Below are positions 18,026-27,280 of a stretch of DNA of 64,000 nt, piece after piece (the first letter of the stretch is position 1; every line of letters starts with the position of its first letter). Location of the stretch: positions 241,001 to 305,000 of the forward strand of contig NZ_CP054475.1 of assembly GCF_025345565.1 (NCBI RefSeq), read 5' to 3'. Source of the stretch: Thalassolituus hydrocarboniclasticus (lineage in GTDB: Bacteria; Pseudomonadota; Gammaproteobacteria; Pseudomonadales; Oceanobacteraceae). Under the pieces are notes generated by a model that saw nothing but the letters and a program-made list of their open reading frames with translations, did not search any database and was not told the origin of the DNA. Both the position numbers and the translations under genes were made by a program.

Positions 18026-19408
18026 TTAATACTTGTAGGCTTCTGGCTTATACGGACCATCGACATCGACATCGATGTATTTGGCCTGAGCGGGAGTCAG
18101 CTTGGTGATGACGCCACCAAAACCTTCCACCATGTCTTTGGCCACTTCTTCGTCCAGTTTCTTCGGCAGAACCTTAACGTAGATGCTTTCTTTCTTTTCA
18201 GCTTCCATCAGGTTGGCGAACTTACGCTCGTACAGATAAATCTGTGCCAGTACCTGGTTGGCGAAAGAGCCGTCCATAATGCGTGATGGGTGGCCGGTCG
18301 CGTTGCCCAGATTCACCAGGCGGCCTTCGGACAGCAGCAGCAGATGATCTTCGGATGCTTTGTCACGGTACACTTTATGTACCTGTGGCTTCACTTCTTC
18401 CCATTCCCAGTTCTGGCGCATAAAGGCGGTATCGATTTCGTTATCGAAGTGGCCGATGTTACATACCACGGCACCGCTCTTCAGTTTCTGCAGCATGAAC
18501 TTATCGCACACATTAACGTTACCGGTGGTGGTCACCAGCAGATCGATTTTGCCCAACAGGTCACCGTCTACACATTCCAGCGTGCCCAGATTTTCACCGT
18601 TGATGTACGGAGAAACCACTTCGTAACCGTCCATGCAGGCCTGCATAGCGCAGATCGGATCGATCTCAGTTACTTTAACGATCATGCCTTCCTGACGCAG
18701 GGAAGCAGCAGAGCCTTTACCCACATCGCCGTAACCGATAACCAGAGCTTTTTTACCGCTCAGCAGGTGGTCAGTACCACGCTTGATGGCGTCGTTCAGG
18801 GAGTGACGGCAGCCGTATTTGTTGTCGTTTTTCGACTTGGTTACCGCGTCGTTAACGTTGATCGCAGGCACTTTCAGGGTACCGGCTTTCATCATTTCCA
18901 GCAGACGGTGCACACCGGTGGTGGTTTCTTCAGAAATACCGTGGATGCTGTTCAGCATTTCCGGGAAATCGTTGTGTACCATTTCGGTCAGGTCACCACC
19001 GTCGTCCAGAATCATGTTGGCATCCCAGACTTTATCGCCGTCTTTTTCCGCCAGAATGGTCTGCTTGATACACCACAGGAATTCTTCTTCGGTTTCACCT
19101 TTCCAGGCGAAAACCGGAATACCGGCTGCGGCAATCGCGGCGGCTGCGTGATCCTGAGTCGAGAAAATATTGCACGAAGACCAGCGCACATCGGCACCCA
19201 GGTCGACCAGAGTTTCAATCAGCACCGCGGTTTGAATGGTCATGTGGATACACCCCATGATCTTCGCACCGGCTAATGGTTTTGACTCGCTGTATTTACG
19301 GCGCAGCGCCATCAGCGCCGGCATTTCGCTTTCGGCGATTTTGATTTCTTTACGGCCCCAGTCGGCCAGCGCCATATCGGCAACTTTATAATCGGTGAAT
19401 GTGCTCAT
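18026..19408 (-). CDS. ahcY: S-adenosylhomocysteine hydrolase
   Basis: This 460-residue NAD-dependent enzyme splits S-adenosylhomocysteine into adenosine and homocysteine, removing the product inhibitor of methyltransferases. Motifs: [15 protein letters not shown] at the N-terminus, [37 protein letters not shown], the NAD glycine motif GYGDVGKG and the C-terminal [11 protein letters not shown]. The frame is open to 19567, but the extra 53 residues are antisense to the four-helix-bundle gene. The ATG at 19408 (MSTFTDYK) has an AGAGGA about 6 bases upstream. The 46-bp gap to the upstream gene is filled by array 2. Confidence 0.97.
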   Translation of the reverse strand: MSTFTDYKVADMALADWGRKEIKIAESEMPALMALRRKYSESKPLAGAKIMGCIHMTIQTAVLIETLVDLGADVRWSSCNIFSTQDHAAAAIAAAGIPVFAWKGETEEEFLWCIKQTILAEKDGDKVWDANMILDDGGDLTEMVHNDFPEMLNSIHGISEETTTGVHRLLEMMKAGTLKVPAINVNDAVTKSKNDNKYGCRHSLNDAIKRGTDHLLSGKKALVIGYGDVGKGSAASLRQEGMIVKVTEIDPICAMQACMDGYEVVSPYINGENLGTLECVDGDLLGKIDLLVTTTGNVNVCDKFMLQKLKSGAVVCNIGHFDNEIDTAFMRQNWEWEEVKPQVHKVYRDKASEDHLLLLSEGRLVNLGNATGHPSRIMDGSFANQVLAQIYLYERKFANLMEAEKKESIYVKVLPKKLDEEVAKDMVEGFGGVITKLTPAQAKYIDVDVDGPYKPEAYKY

Positions 19409-19420
19409 GTTTATCCTCTT

Positions 19421-19448
19421 GTCGGATGTCAGACGTCGGAAGTCTGAT
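19421..19448. repeat. Repeat array 2: inverted 14-bp units on the ahcY side of the four-helix-bundle gene
   Basis: Two tandem units, GTCGGATGTCAGAC and GTCGGAAGTCTGAT, are reverse-complement versions of the 14-mer in arrays 1 and 3 (idealised GTCGGACGTCTGAC, two and two mismatches respectively counting the last base). The array stands 7 bp outside the stop codon of the four-helix-bundle gene, in opposite orientation to array 3. Confidence 0.75.
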
Positions 19449-19454
19449 GCAGTA

Positions 19455-19817
19455 TTACTGCTGAGTTTTAAGTACAGTGATGAGCTTGTTGAGCATGGCA
19501 AAAATCTGCTCAACAGACTCATATAATTCATCACAGCCGTTAGGGCAGTAGCCAAGATTCTCGGCAATCATCAATTGTGTCTCTACTTCCATTAAAGACC
19601 CCCTTGATATGTATAGAAAGCGAGTAAATTCTTTGTCGCTTCCGCGTGCGCTGCCTTCCGCAATATTGGAAGGAACACTTACTGCTGCTCTCCTGATCTG
19701 GCTGCTTAATCCAAATTGTTCATTGCCCGGAAAGTCCGAGCTGACGTTATAAATATCAGTGACTAACAGCATAGCTTTTTGCCATACCACTAGTTGTCTG
19801 TATTTACGTGGCATCAT
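19455..19817 (-). CDS. Four-helix-bundle protein (S23/bAvd-like family)
   Basis: A 120-residue protein of the family named for proteins encoded in 23S rRNA intervening sequences. Signs are [18 protein letters not shown] at the N-terminus, [23 protein letters not shown] in the middle and an L-rich last helix. Related proteins act as accessory factors (Avd) in diversity-generating retroelements and are basic pentamer-forming helical bundles; stand-alone copies have no proven function. AGGGAGG precedes two adjacent ATGs (19817 and 19814); spacing slightly favours the second. It interrupts the metK-ahcY order and is bracketed by inverted repeat arrays, as a small mobile unit would be. No reverse transcriptase or variable repeat is nearby. 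Confidence 0.88.
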   Translation of the reverse strand: MMPRKYRQLVVWQKAMLLVTDIYNVSSDFPGNEQFGLSSQIRRAAVSVPSNIAEGSARGSDKEFTRFLYISRGSLMEVETQLMIAENLGYCPNGCDELYESVEQIFAMLNKLITVLKTQQ

Positions 19818-19837
19818 GCGACCTCCCTGTGCATGAC

Positions 19838-19865
19838 GTCAGACATCAGCCTTCAGACGTCCGAC
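19838..19865. repeat. Repeat array 3: 14-bp units on the metK side of the four-helix-bundle gene
   Basis: Two tandem units, GTCAGACATCAGCC (19838-19851) and TTCAGACGTCCGAC (19852-19865), match the array 1 orientation and are inverted relative to array 2. The array ends 4 bp before the metK stop codon. Confidence 0.72.
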
Positions 19866-19869
19866 TTGC

Positions 19870-21081
19870 TTACAAACCAGCCGCTGCTTTCAGGGCGTCG
19901 ACTTTGTCAGTACGTTCCCAGGTGAAAGCGGTAAAGGTTTTGGTTTTTTCTTCGCCATTGTCTTTGTAGGTGTAGCTGGCTTCGAACGGCTCGCGACCGA
20001 AGTGGCCGTACGCAGCGGTCAGCTGATACATAGGGTTCAGCAGTTCCAGCTGGTTCTGAATAGCGTACGGACGCAGATCGAACACTTCGCGGATGACGCG
20101 TGCCAGCTCGATGTCGCTGATCTTGCCGGTGCCGAAGCTGTTCACTGAAACAGAGGTTGGTTCAGCCACACCAATGGCGTAAGACACCTGAATTTCACAA
20201 CGGTCGGCCAGACCTGTAGCAACGATGTTTTTGGCAACATAGCGGCCCATGTAAGCCGCAGAGCGGTCTACCTTGGATGGATCTTTACCGGAGAATGCAC
20301 CACCACCGTGACGCGCCATACCGCCGTAGGTATCAACAATGATCTTACGGCCGGTCAGACCGGCGTCACCCACAGGGCCACCGATAACGAAGTTACCGGT
20401 TGGGTTGATGTGGTACAGGGTACCTTCATGCAGCCATTCGGCAGGCAGAACGTGCTTAATGATGTTTTCCATCACCGCGGCACGCAGGTCGTCGAGGCTG
20501 ATGCTCGGGTCGTGCTGGGTAGACAGAACCACGGCATCAATTTTTGGTGAATCACCTTCCCAGTTAATGGTTACCTGAGATTTTGCATCCGGACGCAGCC
20601 ACGGCAGGGTGCCGTTACGGCGCAGTTCCGACTGACGCTGACACAGCAGGTGCGCGTAGTACACAGGTGCTGGCATCAGGTTAGGTGTTTCGTTGGTGGC
20701 GTAGCCGAACATCAGGCCCTGGTCACCGGCGCCCTGATCTTCAGGCTTGGCACGGTCAACGCCCTGATTGATGTCCACCGACTGCTTACCAATGCCGTTC
20801 AGTACCGCGCAGGTTGCGCCATCGAAGCCAACGTCGGAGCTGTTGTAACCGATGCCGGTAATTACATCACGTACGATGTCTTCGAGGTCAACGTAGCAGG
20901 AGGTGGTCACTTCGCCGGCAACCACTGCCATACCGGTTTTTACCAGAGTCTCAACCGCAACACGGGCGTATGGGTCGCGGGCAATAATCGCATCCAGTAC
21001 GGCATCAGAAATCTGATCGGCAACTTTATCCGGGTGGCCTTCAGACACCGACTCGGAGGTGAAAATGGAATATTCGCTCAT
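19870..21081 (-). CDS. metK: S-adenosylmethionine synthetase
   Basis: This 403-residue enzyme makes S-adenosylmethionine from ATP and methionine. Motifs: [21 protein letters not shown] at the N-terminus (ATP and metal contact), [12 protein letters not shown] near residue 117 and [19 protein letters not shown] near residue 260, the hallmark P-loop-like segment. The length is slightly longer than E. coli MetK. It follows the ArsR-methyltransferase regulator gene by 42 bp and is read from the same promoter region. A small C-terminal insertion ([16 protein letters not shown]) is seen in other gammaproteobacterial forms as far as I recall. Confidence 0.97.
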   Translation of the reverse strand: MSEYSIFTSESVSEGHPDKVADQISDAVLDAIIARDPYARVAVETLVKTGMAVVAGEVTTSCYVDLEDIVRDVITGIGYNSSDVGFDGATCAVLNGIGKQSVDINQGVDRAKPEDQGAGDQGLMFGYATNETPNLMPAPVYYAHLLCQRQSELRRNGTLPWLRPDAKSQVTINWEGDSPKIDAVVLSTQHDPSISLDDLRAAVMENIIKHVLPAEWLHEGTLYHINPTGNFVIGGPVGDAGLTGRKIIVDTYGGMARHGGGAFSGKDPSKVDRSAAYMGRYVAKNIVATGLADRCEIQVSYAIGVAEPTSVSVNSFGTGKISDIELARVIREVFDLRPYAIQNQLELLNPMYQLTAAYGHFGREPFEASYTYKDNGEEKTKTFTAFTWERTDKVDALKAAAGL

Positions 21082-21123
21082 GGTAAGCCCTCTTCATAAT
21101 GGTTAGCGCGCAGGTTTCAGCCG

Positions 21124-22152
21124 TTACTTATGGCCATTAATTGCTGCGCGGTAAAACAAACGGAACTGGATCTGAAACCCGTTCCTTAAACCTAAAAACT
21201 GACTCTGGCCTTCACTCAGGCCAGCTTCCTGCGCCCATGCGGATAAATCCGCCGGTTCGAATCCCAGCCACAGATCGCCGCAGGATTCTCTGGCCCAGAC
21301 CTGATCGTGACGACACAGATCGGTGACCAGCAAAGTACCGCCATCGCGCAACAGTTGTGCGACATCGGTGAAAATCGTTTTCGGTGCCGGTACGTGGTGC
21401 AGCACCATATTAGCGACGGCAAAATCAAACTGGCCGTCCTGCTGTGCGCGCAATGTGCTGGTATCGCCCAGTACACAGTGCACATTCTGCAGTGCTTCGC
21501 GGCTGACGGTTTGCTGCGCCTTGCTGAGCATGTCCGGCGAAATATCCAGCGCCGTTACGGCACTGAAGCGGCGTGCCAGCTGCGGTAAAAAGGCACCCTC
21601 ACCGGGGCCGATTTCCAGAGCGTAGCCAGTGCTCACCGCTTTTCCTGCTTGTCCGGTCAGGGAGGCAAGAATGGTCGTCAGGGCATCACCATACTGATCC
21701 CATGAAGCGATCAGATCCTGCTGCTCTTTAAAATCACCGGCATGGCGGGCAAAGAACTCGGCGCAGGCTTCGGCGCGCTCGCTCAGCACCTGGTCAACCG
21801 CGTCGCTGTCCAGCTCGGACGTTGCCGCATCGATAGCGCTGAACAGCGACTTTAACCACAGACTCCAGTGATCATCGGCGGTCAGCAGCGGGCGGCGGTA
21901 AAAAATACTGTTGCCTTCACGCTGGCTGCTCACCAGTCCGGCCTGGGCCAGCACCTTTAAGTGGTGACTCATCGCGGACTGTTTGATGCCAAACACCTGA
22001 CACAGCTCCAGCACACCAAAGGCGCCCTGACCCAGTAATTGCAGAATGCTCATCCGCAGCGGGTCACCGGCGGCTTTCGCTGCCTGTGCCAGTTGCTGCA
22101 GGCTCATTTCTGTCGCTGCGGGTAATTCAGGTAAGTAGGGCGCTGTGTTCAT
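21124..22152 (-). CDS. ArsR-family regulator fused to a SAM-dependent methyltransferase domain
   Basis: A 342-residue two-domain protein. Residues 18-95 form an ArsR winged helix (GDPLRMSILQLL, LCQVFGIKQSAMSHHLKVLAQAGLV). From about residue 150 follows a class I methyltransferase fold with LEIGPGEGAFLPQLA (motif I) and VANMVLHHVPAP (motif IV region). Such fusions sit next to SAM-cycle genes, and a related ArsR regulator (SahR) represses them in response to S-adenosylhomocysteine. This protein may sense SAM or SAH through its methyltransferase-like domain; this is inference. The predicted promoter puts the transcription start at or next to the ATG, so the mRNA may be leaderless. An alternative ATG is at 22107. 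Confidence 0.86.
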   Translation of the reverse strand: MNTAPYLPELPAATEMSLQQLAQAAKAAGDPLRMSILQLLGQGAFGVLELCQVFGIKQSAMSHHLKVLAQAGLVSSQREGNSIFYRRPLLTADDHWSLWLKSLFSAIDAATSELDSDAVDQVLSERAEACAEFFARHAGDFKEQQDLIASWDQYGDALTTILASLTGQAGKAVSTGYALEIGPGEGAFLPQLARRFSAVTALDISPDMLSKAQQTVSREALQNVHCVLGDTSTLRAQQDGQFDFAVANMVLHHVPAPKTIFTDVAQLLRDGGTLLVTDLCRHDQVWARESCGDLWLGFEPADLSAWAQEAGLSEGQSQFLGLRNGFQIQFRLFYRAAINGHK

Positions 22153-22159
22153 GCTGCGC

Positions 22160-22207
22160 AGTGTAGACGCACAGGAAATCTATATCAATTTTTTTTGATA
22201 TAGATTT
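22160..22207 (-). promoter_or_regulatory. Promoter with overlapping 13-bp inverted-repeat operator of the SAM-cycle operon
   Basis: AAATCTATATCAA (22176-22188) and its perfect inverse (22195-22207) are separated by six Ts. On the minus strand the proximal arm contains TTGATA (22188-22183), followed by a 17-base spacer and TACACT (22165-22160): a good sigma-70 -35/-10 pair embedded in the operator. A regulator bound here would block RNA polymerase, as in autoregulated ArsR repressors. The predicted start is about 22153, next to the ATG at 22152. Confidence 0.75.
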
Positions 22208-22256
22208 TCCGCTCATCTCAGGCATCTGTGCCGTGGTGGTGGGTTTGATAGGAAAA

Positions 22257-22275
22257 TATAATAAGAATCTTATTA
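22257..22275 (+). promoter_or_regulatory. Fur-box-like palindrome before the 54-residue orphan gene
   Basis: The 19-mer TATAATAAGAATCTTATTA contains AATAAG-AAT-CTTATT and resembles the common Fur site GATAATGAGAATCATTATT at 13 of 19 positions. It is about 75 bp before the ATG at 22351. It may also be a different AT-rich operator. Confidence 0.4.
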
Positions 22276-22350
22276 AAATACGATTTCAGCTATTTATTAT
22301 GAGTGCGTACTCTCGGGGCTATTACAACAGGCTCTGGAGGGTCCACCGCA

Positions 22351-22515
22351 ATGAAACAGGTAAAAAATATGGTCAGTAAGGTTTTTGGCAGTCATCAGGA
22401 TGGGCAGAAAGCGGCCCCGGCATCAGTGGCACAGACCGCAAAGATTCAGATCTGTAACTACGCCGACAACTACTACGGTGACCGGGTATGTGTACACCGT
22501 ATGGCTGAACAATAG
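22351..22515 (+). CDS. Orphan 54-residue protein with two cysteines
   Basis: I do not recognise this protein. An ATG at 22351 is preceded by GGAGGG with about 9-base spacing, and the frame ends at TAG 22513-22515. The N-terminal half is basic (MKQVKNMVSKVFG), the middle is Ala-rich, and the C-terminal half is ICNYADNYYGDRVCVHRMAE, with two cysteines and a tyrosine cluster. An in-frame GTG at 22303 has no Shine-Dalgarno. It stands alone between the divergent SAM operon promoter and the convergent MipA gene, behind a Fur-box-like palindrome. No leader-peptide cleavage site or modification enzyme is seen nearby. Confidence 0.5.
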   Translation: MKQVKNMVSKVFGSHQDGQKAAPASVAQTAKIQICNYADNYYGDRVCVHRMAEQ

Positions 22516-22521
22516 GCAGGT

Positions 22522-23316
22522 TTATGGCGTGGTCCAGCTCAGCAGCAGCATTGCCTGACGGCTGACCGGCTGGCCGACCAGCGGGCTGTCCTGCAGGCTG
22601 TCGTCCAGCCACTCCTGCTGCCAGCGCAGGCGCAGTAGCCACTGCGGACTGATTGGCCACAGCGCCTGCAGCGTCAGTTGCGGATTAAACGCCTGCTGCG
22701 GCTGGTATTCGGGTCGCAGCGCGTTACTTTGCTCCGGACTGATGCCATACACATAGCGACTGTAGGATTCACTCAGCCAGCGCGTACCGGCAAGCAGCTG
22801 GGCACGAGCGCCGCCCTGCAGATAAAACAGGGGCAGGGTGATGCTGGCATCGGCGGTCAGTGCGCCGGAATGCGAAGACAAATCCTGCTCAACACCGGCA
22901 TTCAGCCAGCCCCAGCCGCCGCGCAGCTGCAAGGTGGTATCGCCACCGTCACTGCGATAGCCATCAAATACCGGGTCATTGCTGTCGGCTTTGCCCCATA
23001 AACGGCTGTCGTACACCTCATCCCGCAAACCGATACCGCCACTCAGGCTGAGGCTGTTCTGCTGCCACTGATACTGCAGCAGGGCACCGTCTACCCCTAA
23101 GCGCCAGTTGCCGCGCCGCGCTGACAGCAGCGGAAAATTAAAATGTTGGTTCTCCGCCTGCTGCCAGGGCATTGAGCGCTGCAGCGTGCCGGCGCCATAT
23201 TCCAGCTGCCAGTATTCAGCCGGAGCTGTTTCATTGGCGTACAGCGCCGGGGTCAGTGGCGCCATACACAGGCTGCAGCTGACAGAAGTAAATAAAAGAT
23301 GAATAACCTGATTCAT
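22522..23316 (-). CDS. MipA/OmpV-family outer-membrane protein
   Basis: A 264-residue protein with an N-terminal signal peptide (about residues 1-27), alternating amphipathic beta-strands rich in Gln and Trp, and the VYGISPEQSNALRPEYQPQQAF segment typical of MipA/OmpV proteins. It ends in hydrophobic strand residues LLLSWTTP rather than the more usual aromatic end. E. coli MipA scaffolds murein enzymes; other members respond to antibiotics, metals or osmolarity. It is divergent from a NarL-type two-component system, a common pairing in which the regulator controls the barrel gene. Confidence 0.75.
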   Translation of the reverse strand: MNQVIHLLFTSVSCSLCMAPLTPALYANETAPAEYWQLEYGAGTLQRSMPWQQAENQHFNFPLLSARRGNWRLGVDGALLQYQWQQNSLSLSGGIGLRDEVYDSRLWGKADSNDPVFDGYRSDGGDTTLQLRGGWGWLNAGVEQDLSSHSGALTADASITLPLFYLQGGARAQLLAGTRWLSESYSRYVYGISPEQSNALRPEYQPQQAFNPQLTLQALWPISPQWLLRLRWQQEWLDDSLQDSPLVGQPVSRQAMLLLSWTTP

Positions 23317-23474
23317 ACGTCGCTCCGCCGGTCAGTGGTAACTGATGCTAGAGCGGCGGGGTGCTACTGACTTGTGGCAAATGTCACGACAGACGTGCGG
23401 CGGCAGCGGGCCGACAGGCAGAAGATGACATTTGCCCTATTCAGCAACGGCAGCGCCTCTGGCACACTGCGGCC

Positions 23475-24638
23475 GTGAACAGAATCAAACCCAACCTCAT
23501 TATTGCCGCCGATATTATTCTGGCGGCACTGACCATCGGCTTTCTGGCTACGGCGCTGATCTTCCTCTGGCTGGGCCAGGTGGAGGCCGTTACCCGGGTG
23601 CCGGCGACGCCGGCCTGGATCGCGCTGGCAAGTACGCTGTTTCTGCTGAATCTGGTTGCCAATGTGCTGGCACGTCTGCAGCCCTGGCGTGAGGCCCGGC
23701 GCCCGCCAGTCTGGTTGTGGCTGGCAATGGTCAGCGCTCTGTTGCTGATGTTGCTGTTTGGCAGCGGCATCTGTGCGGTGCTGTGGATTCTGGTGATCGC
23801 GCAGTTACCGCGTTATTTCAGCTGGCGCAGTTGTTTGCTGGCAGCGTTACTGGTGCCAATGCTGGTGGGCCTGTATCAGGGGCTGTTGTTTGATCAGGAC
23901 TTTGTGCTGATTAATACCGTGCTCTATGCGCTGTTTAATCTTTTTGCTCTGTATATCTGTTTTACCCTGCAGGCGGAACAGCAGGCGCGGGAATATGCCT
24001 CGCAGCTGGTGCGTGAGCTGAAAGCCACGCAAAGCCTGCTGTCGTCGGCCAGCAAGCGCGATGAGCGTTTGCGTATCGCGCGCGAATTGCACGACCTGCT
24101 GGGACATCATCTGGCAGCACTCAGTATTCAGCTGGAGATTGCCCGCCATACCGAAGCGCAACCGCGTGATCACGCCATTGACCGCGCCGGAACTATTGCT
24201 CATCTGTTGCTCAGTGATATGCGCGAGGCGGTGTCTGAATTCCGTGAACGGCGCGGTCTGGACCTGCGCCAGGCGCTGGCCTCCCTGCTGGAGGCGGTGC
24301 CGCGTCCGCGGGTCTGGCTGCAGATTCAGCCGGGGCTGATTATCGATGATGTGCACTGCGCCGAAGTGATACTGCGCTGTGCGCAGGAAGCGCTGACCAA
24401 TATTCTGCGCCACAGTCAGGCCAGTCGTGCGGCTATCGTGTTGCGGCAACAGGGCGCCAGCCTGCAGCTTACGGTAGAAGATAACGGCGGGCTGCGGCAG
24501 CTGCCGCTGCCCGGTAATGGCATGCGCGGTATGCAGGAGAGGGCGCAGGATATCGGTGGCCGCTGCGACTGGGAATGTGGCCTGCATGGTTTAAAACTCA
24601 CACTGACCCTGCCCTGGGATAATGGACTGCTCGTATGA
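23475..24638 (+). CDS. NarL/DesK-type sensor histidine kinase
   Basis: 387 residues from a GTG at 23475 (MNRIKPNLIIAADIIL). The frame is open to 23361, but that extension lacks membrane character and a ribosome site. About five to six hydrophobic segments fill the first 170 residues with no large periplasmic loop. The HisKA_3 box RDERLRIARELHDLLGHHL (phospho-His in ELHDLLGHH) is near residue 205, and the ATPase domain has CAQEALTNILRHSQAS and a GNGMRGMQERA glycine box. It overlaps its response regulator by 4 bp. The small membrane sensor suggests it reads membrane or envelope state. Confidence 0.88.
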   Translation: MNRIKPNLIIAADIILAALTIGFLATALIFLWLGQVEAVTRVPATPAWIALASTLFLLNLVANVLARLQPWREARRPPVWLWLAMVSALLLMLLFGSGICAVLWILVIAQLPRYFSWRSCLLAALLVPMLVGLYQGLLFDQDFVLINTVLYALFNLFALYICFTLQAEQQAREYASQLVRELKATQSLLSSASKRDERLRIARELHDLLGHHLAALSIQLEIARHTEAQPRDHAIDRAGTIAHLLLSDMREAVSEFRERRGLDLRQALASLLEAVPRPRVWLQIQPGLIIDDVHCAEVILRCAQEALTNILRHSQASRAAIVLRQQGASLQLTVEDNGGLRQLPLPGNGMRGMQERAQDIGGRCDWECGLHGLKLTLTLPWDNGLLV

Positions 24639-25276
24639 TCAATGTGGTGTTGATTGAGGATCAGCAACTGGTGCGTGAAGGCATCCGCACGCTGTTGCAT
24701 CTGCGCCCGCTGTGCCGGGTGGTGGCCGAAGCCAGTGACGGTGTGCAGGGACTGGTGGCAATTGAAGAGCATCAGCCGGACGTCATCCTGCTGGATATCC
24801 GTATGCCGAATATGAGCGGCACAGAATTACTGGCAGAACTGCACCAGCGGCGCTGCAAAATACCGGTACTGGTGCTGACCACCTTTGATGACCATGAACT
24901 GGTGCTGGAATGTATGCGCCGGGGGGCACGTGGTTATCTGCGTAAAGACGTGGCGCTGGATGAGTTGCTGGCCGCCATCGAAACCCTGCATCAGGGCGGG
25001 CAATGGGTACAGCCGGCGGTGACGAGTAAGATCAGTGAACACCGCCTTGAGCTGGAGTTTGACAGCAGTAGCAATCTGGCCGACGAGCCACTGACAGCGA
25101 TAGAGCTGCAGGTGCTGCGGCTGGTGGCGGCAGGGTACACCAATCAGGAGATTGCCGGTGCTCTGCATAAATCGACGGGTACGGTGCGCAATCAGGTGTC
25201 CTTTATTCTGGCCAAGCTGAATGTGCGCGACCGCACCCGGGCGGTGCTGAAGGCCATTGATAATGGCCTGTTATAA
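24635..25276 (+). CDS. NarL/LuxR-type response regulator
   Basis: A 213-residue regulator. The receiver domain has acidic pair ED near residue 8, acceptor Asp in ILLDIRMPNMSG near residue 54, and Lys in YLRKDV near residue 104. The LuxR-type helix-turn-helix has LTAIELQVLRLVAAGYTNQEIAGAL and STGTVRNQVSFILAKLNV. The GTVRNQVS form (instead of GTVKNHVS) is common in DesR-like regulators. It shares an ATGA with the kinase gene, so the pair is co-translated. Probable target: the divergent MipA-type gene. Confidence 0.9.
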   Translation: MINVVLIEDQQLVREGIRTLLHLRPLCRVVAEASDGVQGLVAIEEHQPDVILLDIRMPNMSGTELLAELHQRRCKIPVLVLTTFDDHELVLECMRRGARGYLRKDVALDELLAAIETLHQGGQWVQPAVTSKISEHRLELEFDSSSNLADEPLTAIELQVLRLVAAGYTNQEIAGALHKSTGTVRNQVSFILAKLNVRDRTRAVLKAIDNGLL

Positions 25277-25280
25277 AACC

Positions 25281-27128
25281 TCAGACGCGAAAACGCGACA
25301 GGTTTGAGCTGATATCGTGACTGAGCGTGTGCAGCTGGTGCGATTGCTCGGTTGCCTGCTCAACGTTAGCCGCCAGATCATCCGACGCCGATTGAATAGC
25401 GGTGGCAATACGACTGATTTCTTCGGTGGCGGCATGCTGCTCACGTGAGGCATTGGCGATGCTCTGAGAACGGCTGGAAATATCGTTCAGCGCATCGGCA
25501 ATGGCGGTCAGACTGTCGGTCACCTGAATAGCACTGCTGGCGGTTTCGGCGGTCAGTTGTTTGCTGGTTTCCATAATGCCCACGGCATTCTGGCTGTGAT
25601 GCTTCAGGCTATCGATCATTTCCTGAATTTCGCCGGTGGCTTCGTGGGTTCGCTGGGACAGGGTGCGAACTTCATCGGCAACCACGGCAAAGCCACGCCC
25701 CTGCTCACCGGCACGGGCCGCTTCAATGGCGGCATTCAGAGCGAGCAGGTTGGTTTGTTCGGCAATGCCCTGAATCGTCGCGAGAATACCGGTAATTTGC
25801 TGTGCCTGACTGTCGAGCTGATTAATCACCTCGGTAGCGCTGTCCATCTGTTGCGATAAGCCATCCATGCGGCGCTTATTTTCCTGCGCATTCTGAATGC
25901 CTTTATTGCCTTCAGTGGTCGCACTTTGCGCAGCATTGGCCGTATCAGAAGCATTGGTCGCAACTTCGGATGAGGTGGAAGACAGCTCGTTAACGGCGAC
26001 TGCAACCTGACTGATTTCGTTCTGCTGCAACTGCACCGCCTGATTATTGTTTTCGGCATTTTCGCGCGCCGATTTGGCAATGCCATCCAGTTCGCGGGAA
26101 GAGTCGCGGCTCTGGGAAACCAGCTCATGAATGGATGAAACAAATACGTTAAATGAGTTGCTCAGTGCGCCGACTTCATCGTTGCGGTCTACCTGCAGGC
26201 GGCGGGTTAAATCGGCTTCGCCCTGAGCAATGTCTGACATCGCACTGTTAAGTACCACCAGGGGTCGCAACAGGTAAGAGATAATCATGCCGGCAATCAG
26301 GGTTACCACCACGATCGTCAGAATGCCGATCAGCATGCTTGACCAGCGCAGGGTCGCCAGGCTGGCAAAGGCTTCAGCCTTATCCATCACCAGTAGCAGA
26401 CGCCAGTCCGTACCGGCGATAGAGTACAGCCCTGCCAGACTGCTGCGCTGATTAAAAAGAGTTTGCTGGATTTTATTCAGTTGCAGTTGTGTGCCGTTAT
26501 CGAGCAGCGATGAAATGTTTTTACCCAGCAGTTTCTGATCCGGATGGACCATGAAGTCACCTTTGCTGTCGAGCAGGGCAGCATAGCCACTGTCCCCCAG
26601 TTCGATTCCCAGCACTTCTTTTACGATGGCTTCGAGAGAAATATCGCCACCTATTACTCCGCCACGCAGAGGCTCGGCAAAGGTGACGATTAATTCGTTG
26701 GTGGTAACGTCAACATAAGGCGCTGTCAGAAGCTGACGTTTTTCCGCCATGGCCTGCTGATACCAGGGGCGGGTGCGCGGATCATAATCGGCTGGTAATT
26801 CATCGTCCGGGCGCATAAGCATTTCCCCGGTATCGGTGCCCAGGTAGAGGAACATATAGTCACCGGATGCCAGCCCCTGTTCGATCACCGCCAGGCGGTC
26901 GCCATTAACTAAAGCTTTTGCAGTGCCGCTTAATACCTGACCTTTATTGCTGATCCAGCTGCTGACATAACGGCTGGTGCTTTCACCAGTAACCTGAATA
27001 CGATCACTGATGGCTTGCTCAAGGCTGTTGCGGGCCTGTTCGTAAGTAAAAATGCCACTAAGAGCCAGAAGCACCAGAATGGTGCCACCGACCGCGAGCA
27101 TCATCTGTTTACGGATACTGTTGCGCAT
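25281..27128 (-). CDS. Methyl-accepting chemotaxis protein with dCache sensor
   Basis: 615 residues from the ATG at 27128 ([10 protein letters not shown]), which has AGGA 8 bases upstream; the frame runs on to 27227 without support. The order is an N-terminal TM helix, then a periplasmic double Cache domain of about 240 residues containing [12 protein letters not shown] and [18 protein letters not shown] (the ligand-pocket region seen in many amine/amino-acid receptors). A second TM helix, a HAMP domain and a signalling domain follow, with the hairpin tip [34 protein letters not shown]. It converges with the response regulator gene with a 4-bp gap. The ligand is unknown. Confidence 0.92.
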   Translation of the reverse strand: MRNSIRKQMMLAVGGTILVLLALSGIFTYEQARNSLEQAISDRIQVTGESTSRYVSSWISNKGQVLSGTAKALVNGDRLAVIEQGLASGDYMFLYLGTDTGEMLMRPDDELPADYDPRTRPWYQQAMAEKRQLLTAPYVDVTTNELIVTFAEPLRGGVIGGDISLEAIVKEVLGIELGDSGYAALLDSKGDFMVHPDQKLLGKNISSLLDNGTQLQLNKIQQTLFNQRSSLAGLYSIAGTDWRLLLVMDKAEAFASLATLRWSSMLIGILTIVVVTLIAGMIISYLLRPLVVLNSAMSDIAQGEADLTRRLQVDRNDEVGALSNSFNVFVSSIHELVSQSRDSSRELDGIAKSARENAENNNQAVQLQQNEISQVAVAVNELSSTSSEVATNASDTANAAQSATTEGNKGIQNAQENKRRMDGLSQQMDSATEVINQLDSQAQQITGILATIQGIAEQTNLLALNAAIEAARAGEQGRGFAVVADEVRTLSQRTHEATGEIQEMIDSLKHHSQNAVGIMETSKQLTAETASSAIQVTDSLTAIADALNDISSRSQSIANASREQHAATEEISRIATAIQSASDDLAANVEQATEQSHQLHTLSHDISSNLSRFRV

Positions 27129-27280
27129 AGGATTTATCCTGAAAGGCGGGCTGTTTTCAGCATAGATCAAATATTGTACTGAGCGATTTATTAAAAGAGC
27201 GCCTGTATTGCAAGCCGGCGCTGGCACGCAAACAGGGGCTCGGCTATGATGAGTGCTGTATAAAAATACAGTTATTTGTT

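Noticed and set aside
18290..19276. 328-codon plus-strand frame opposite ahcY
   Set aside because: It is the mirror of a highly codon-biased gene, with no ribosome site or domain.
19409..19567. N-terminal extension of ahcY
   Set aside because: The extra residues are antisense to the four-helix-bundle gene and absent from the family; the ATG at 19408 has a good ribosome site.
19455..19817. Diversity-generating retroelement
   Set aside because: The four-helix-bundle gene resembles Avd, but there is no reverse transcriptase, template repeat or variable target gene nearby.
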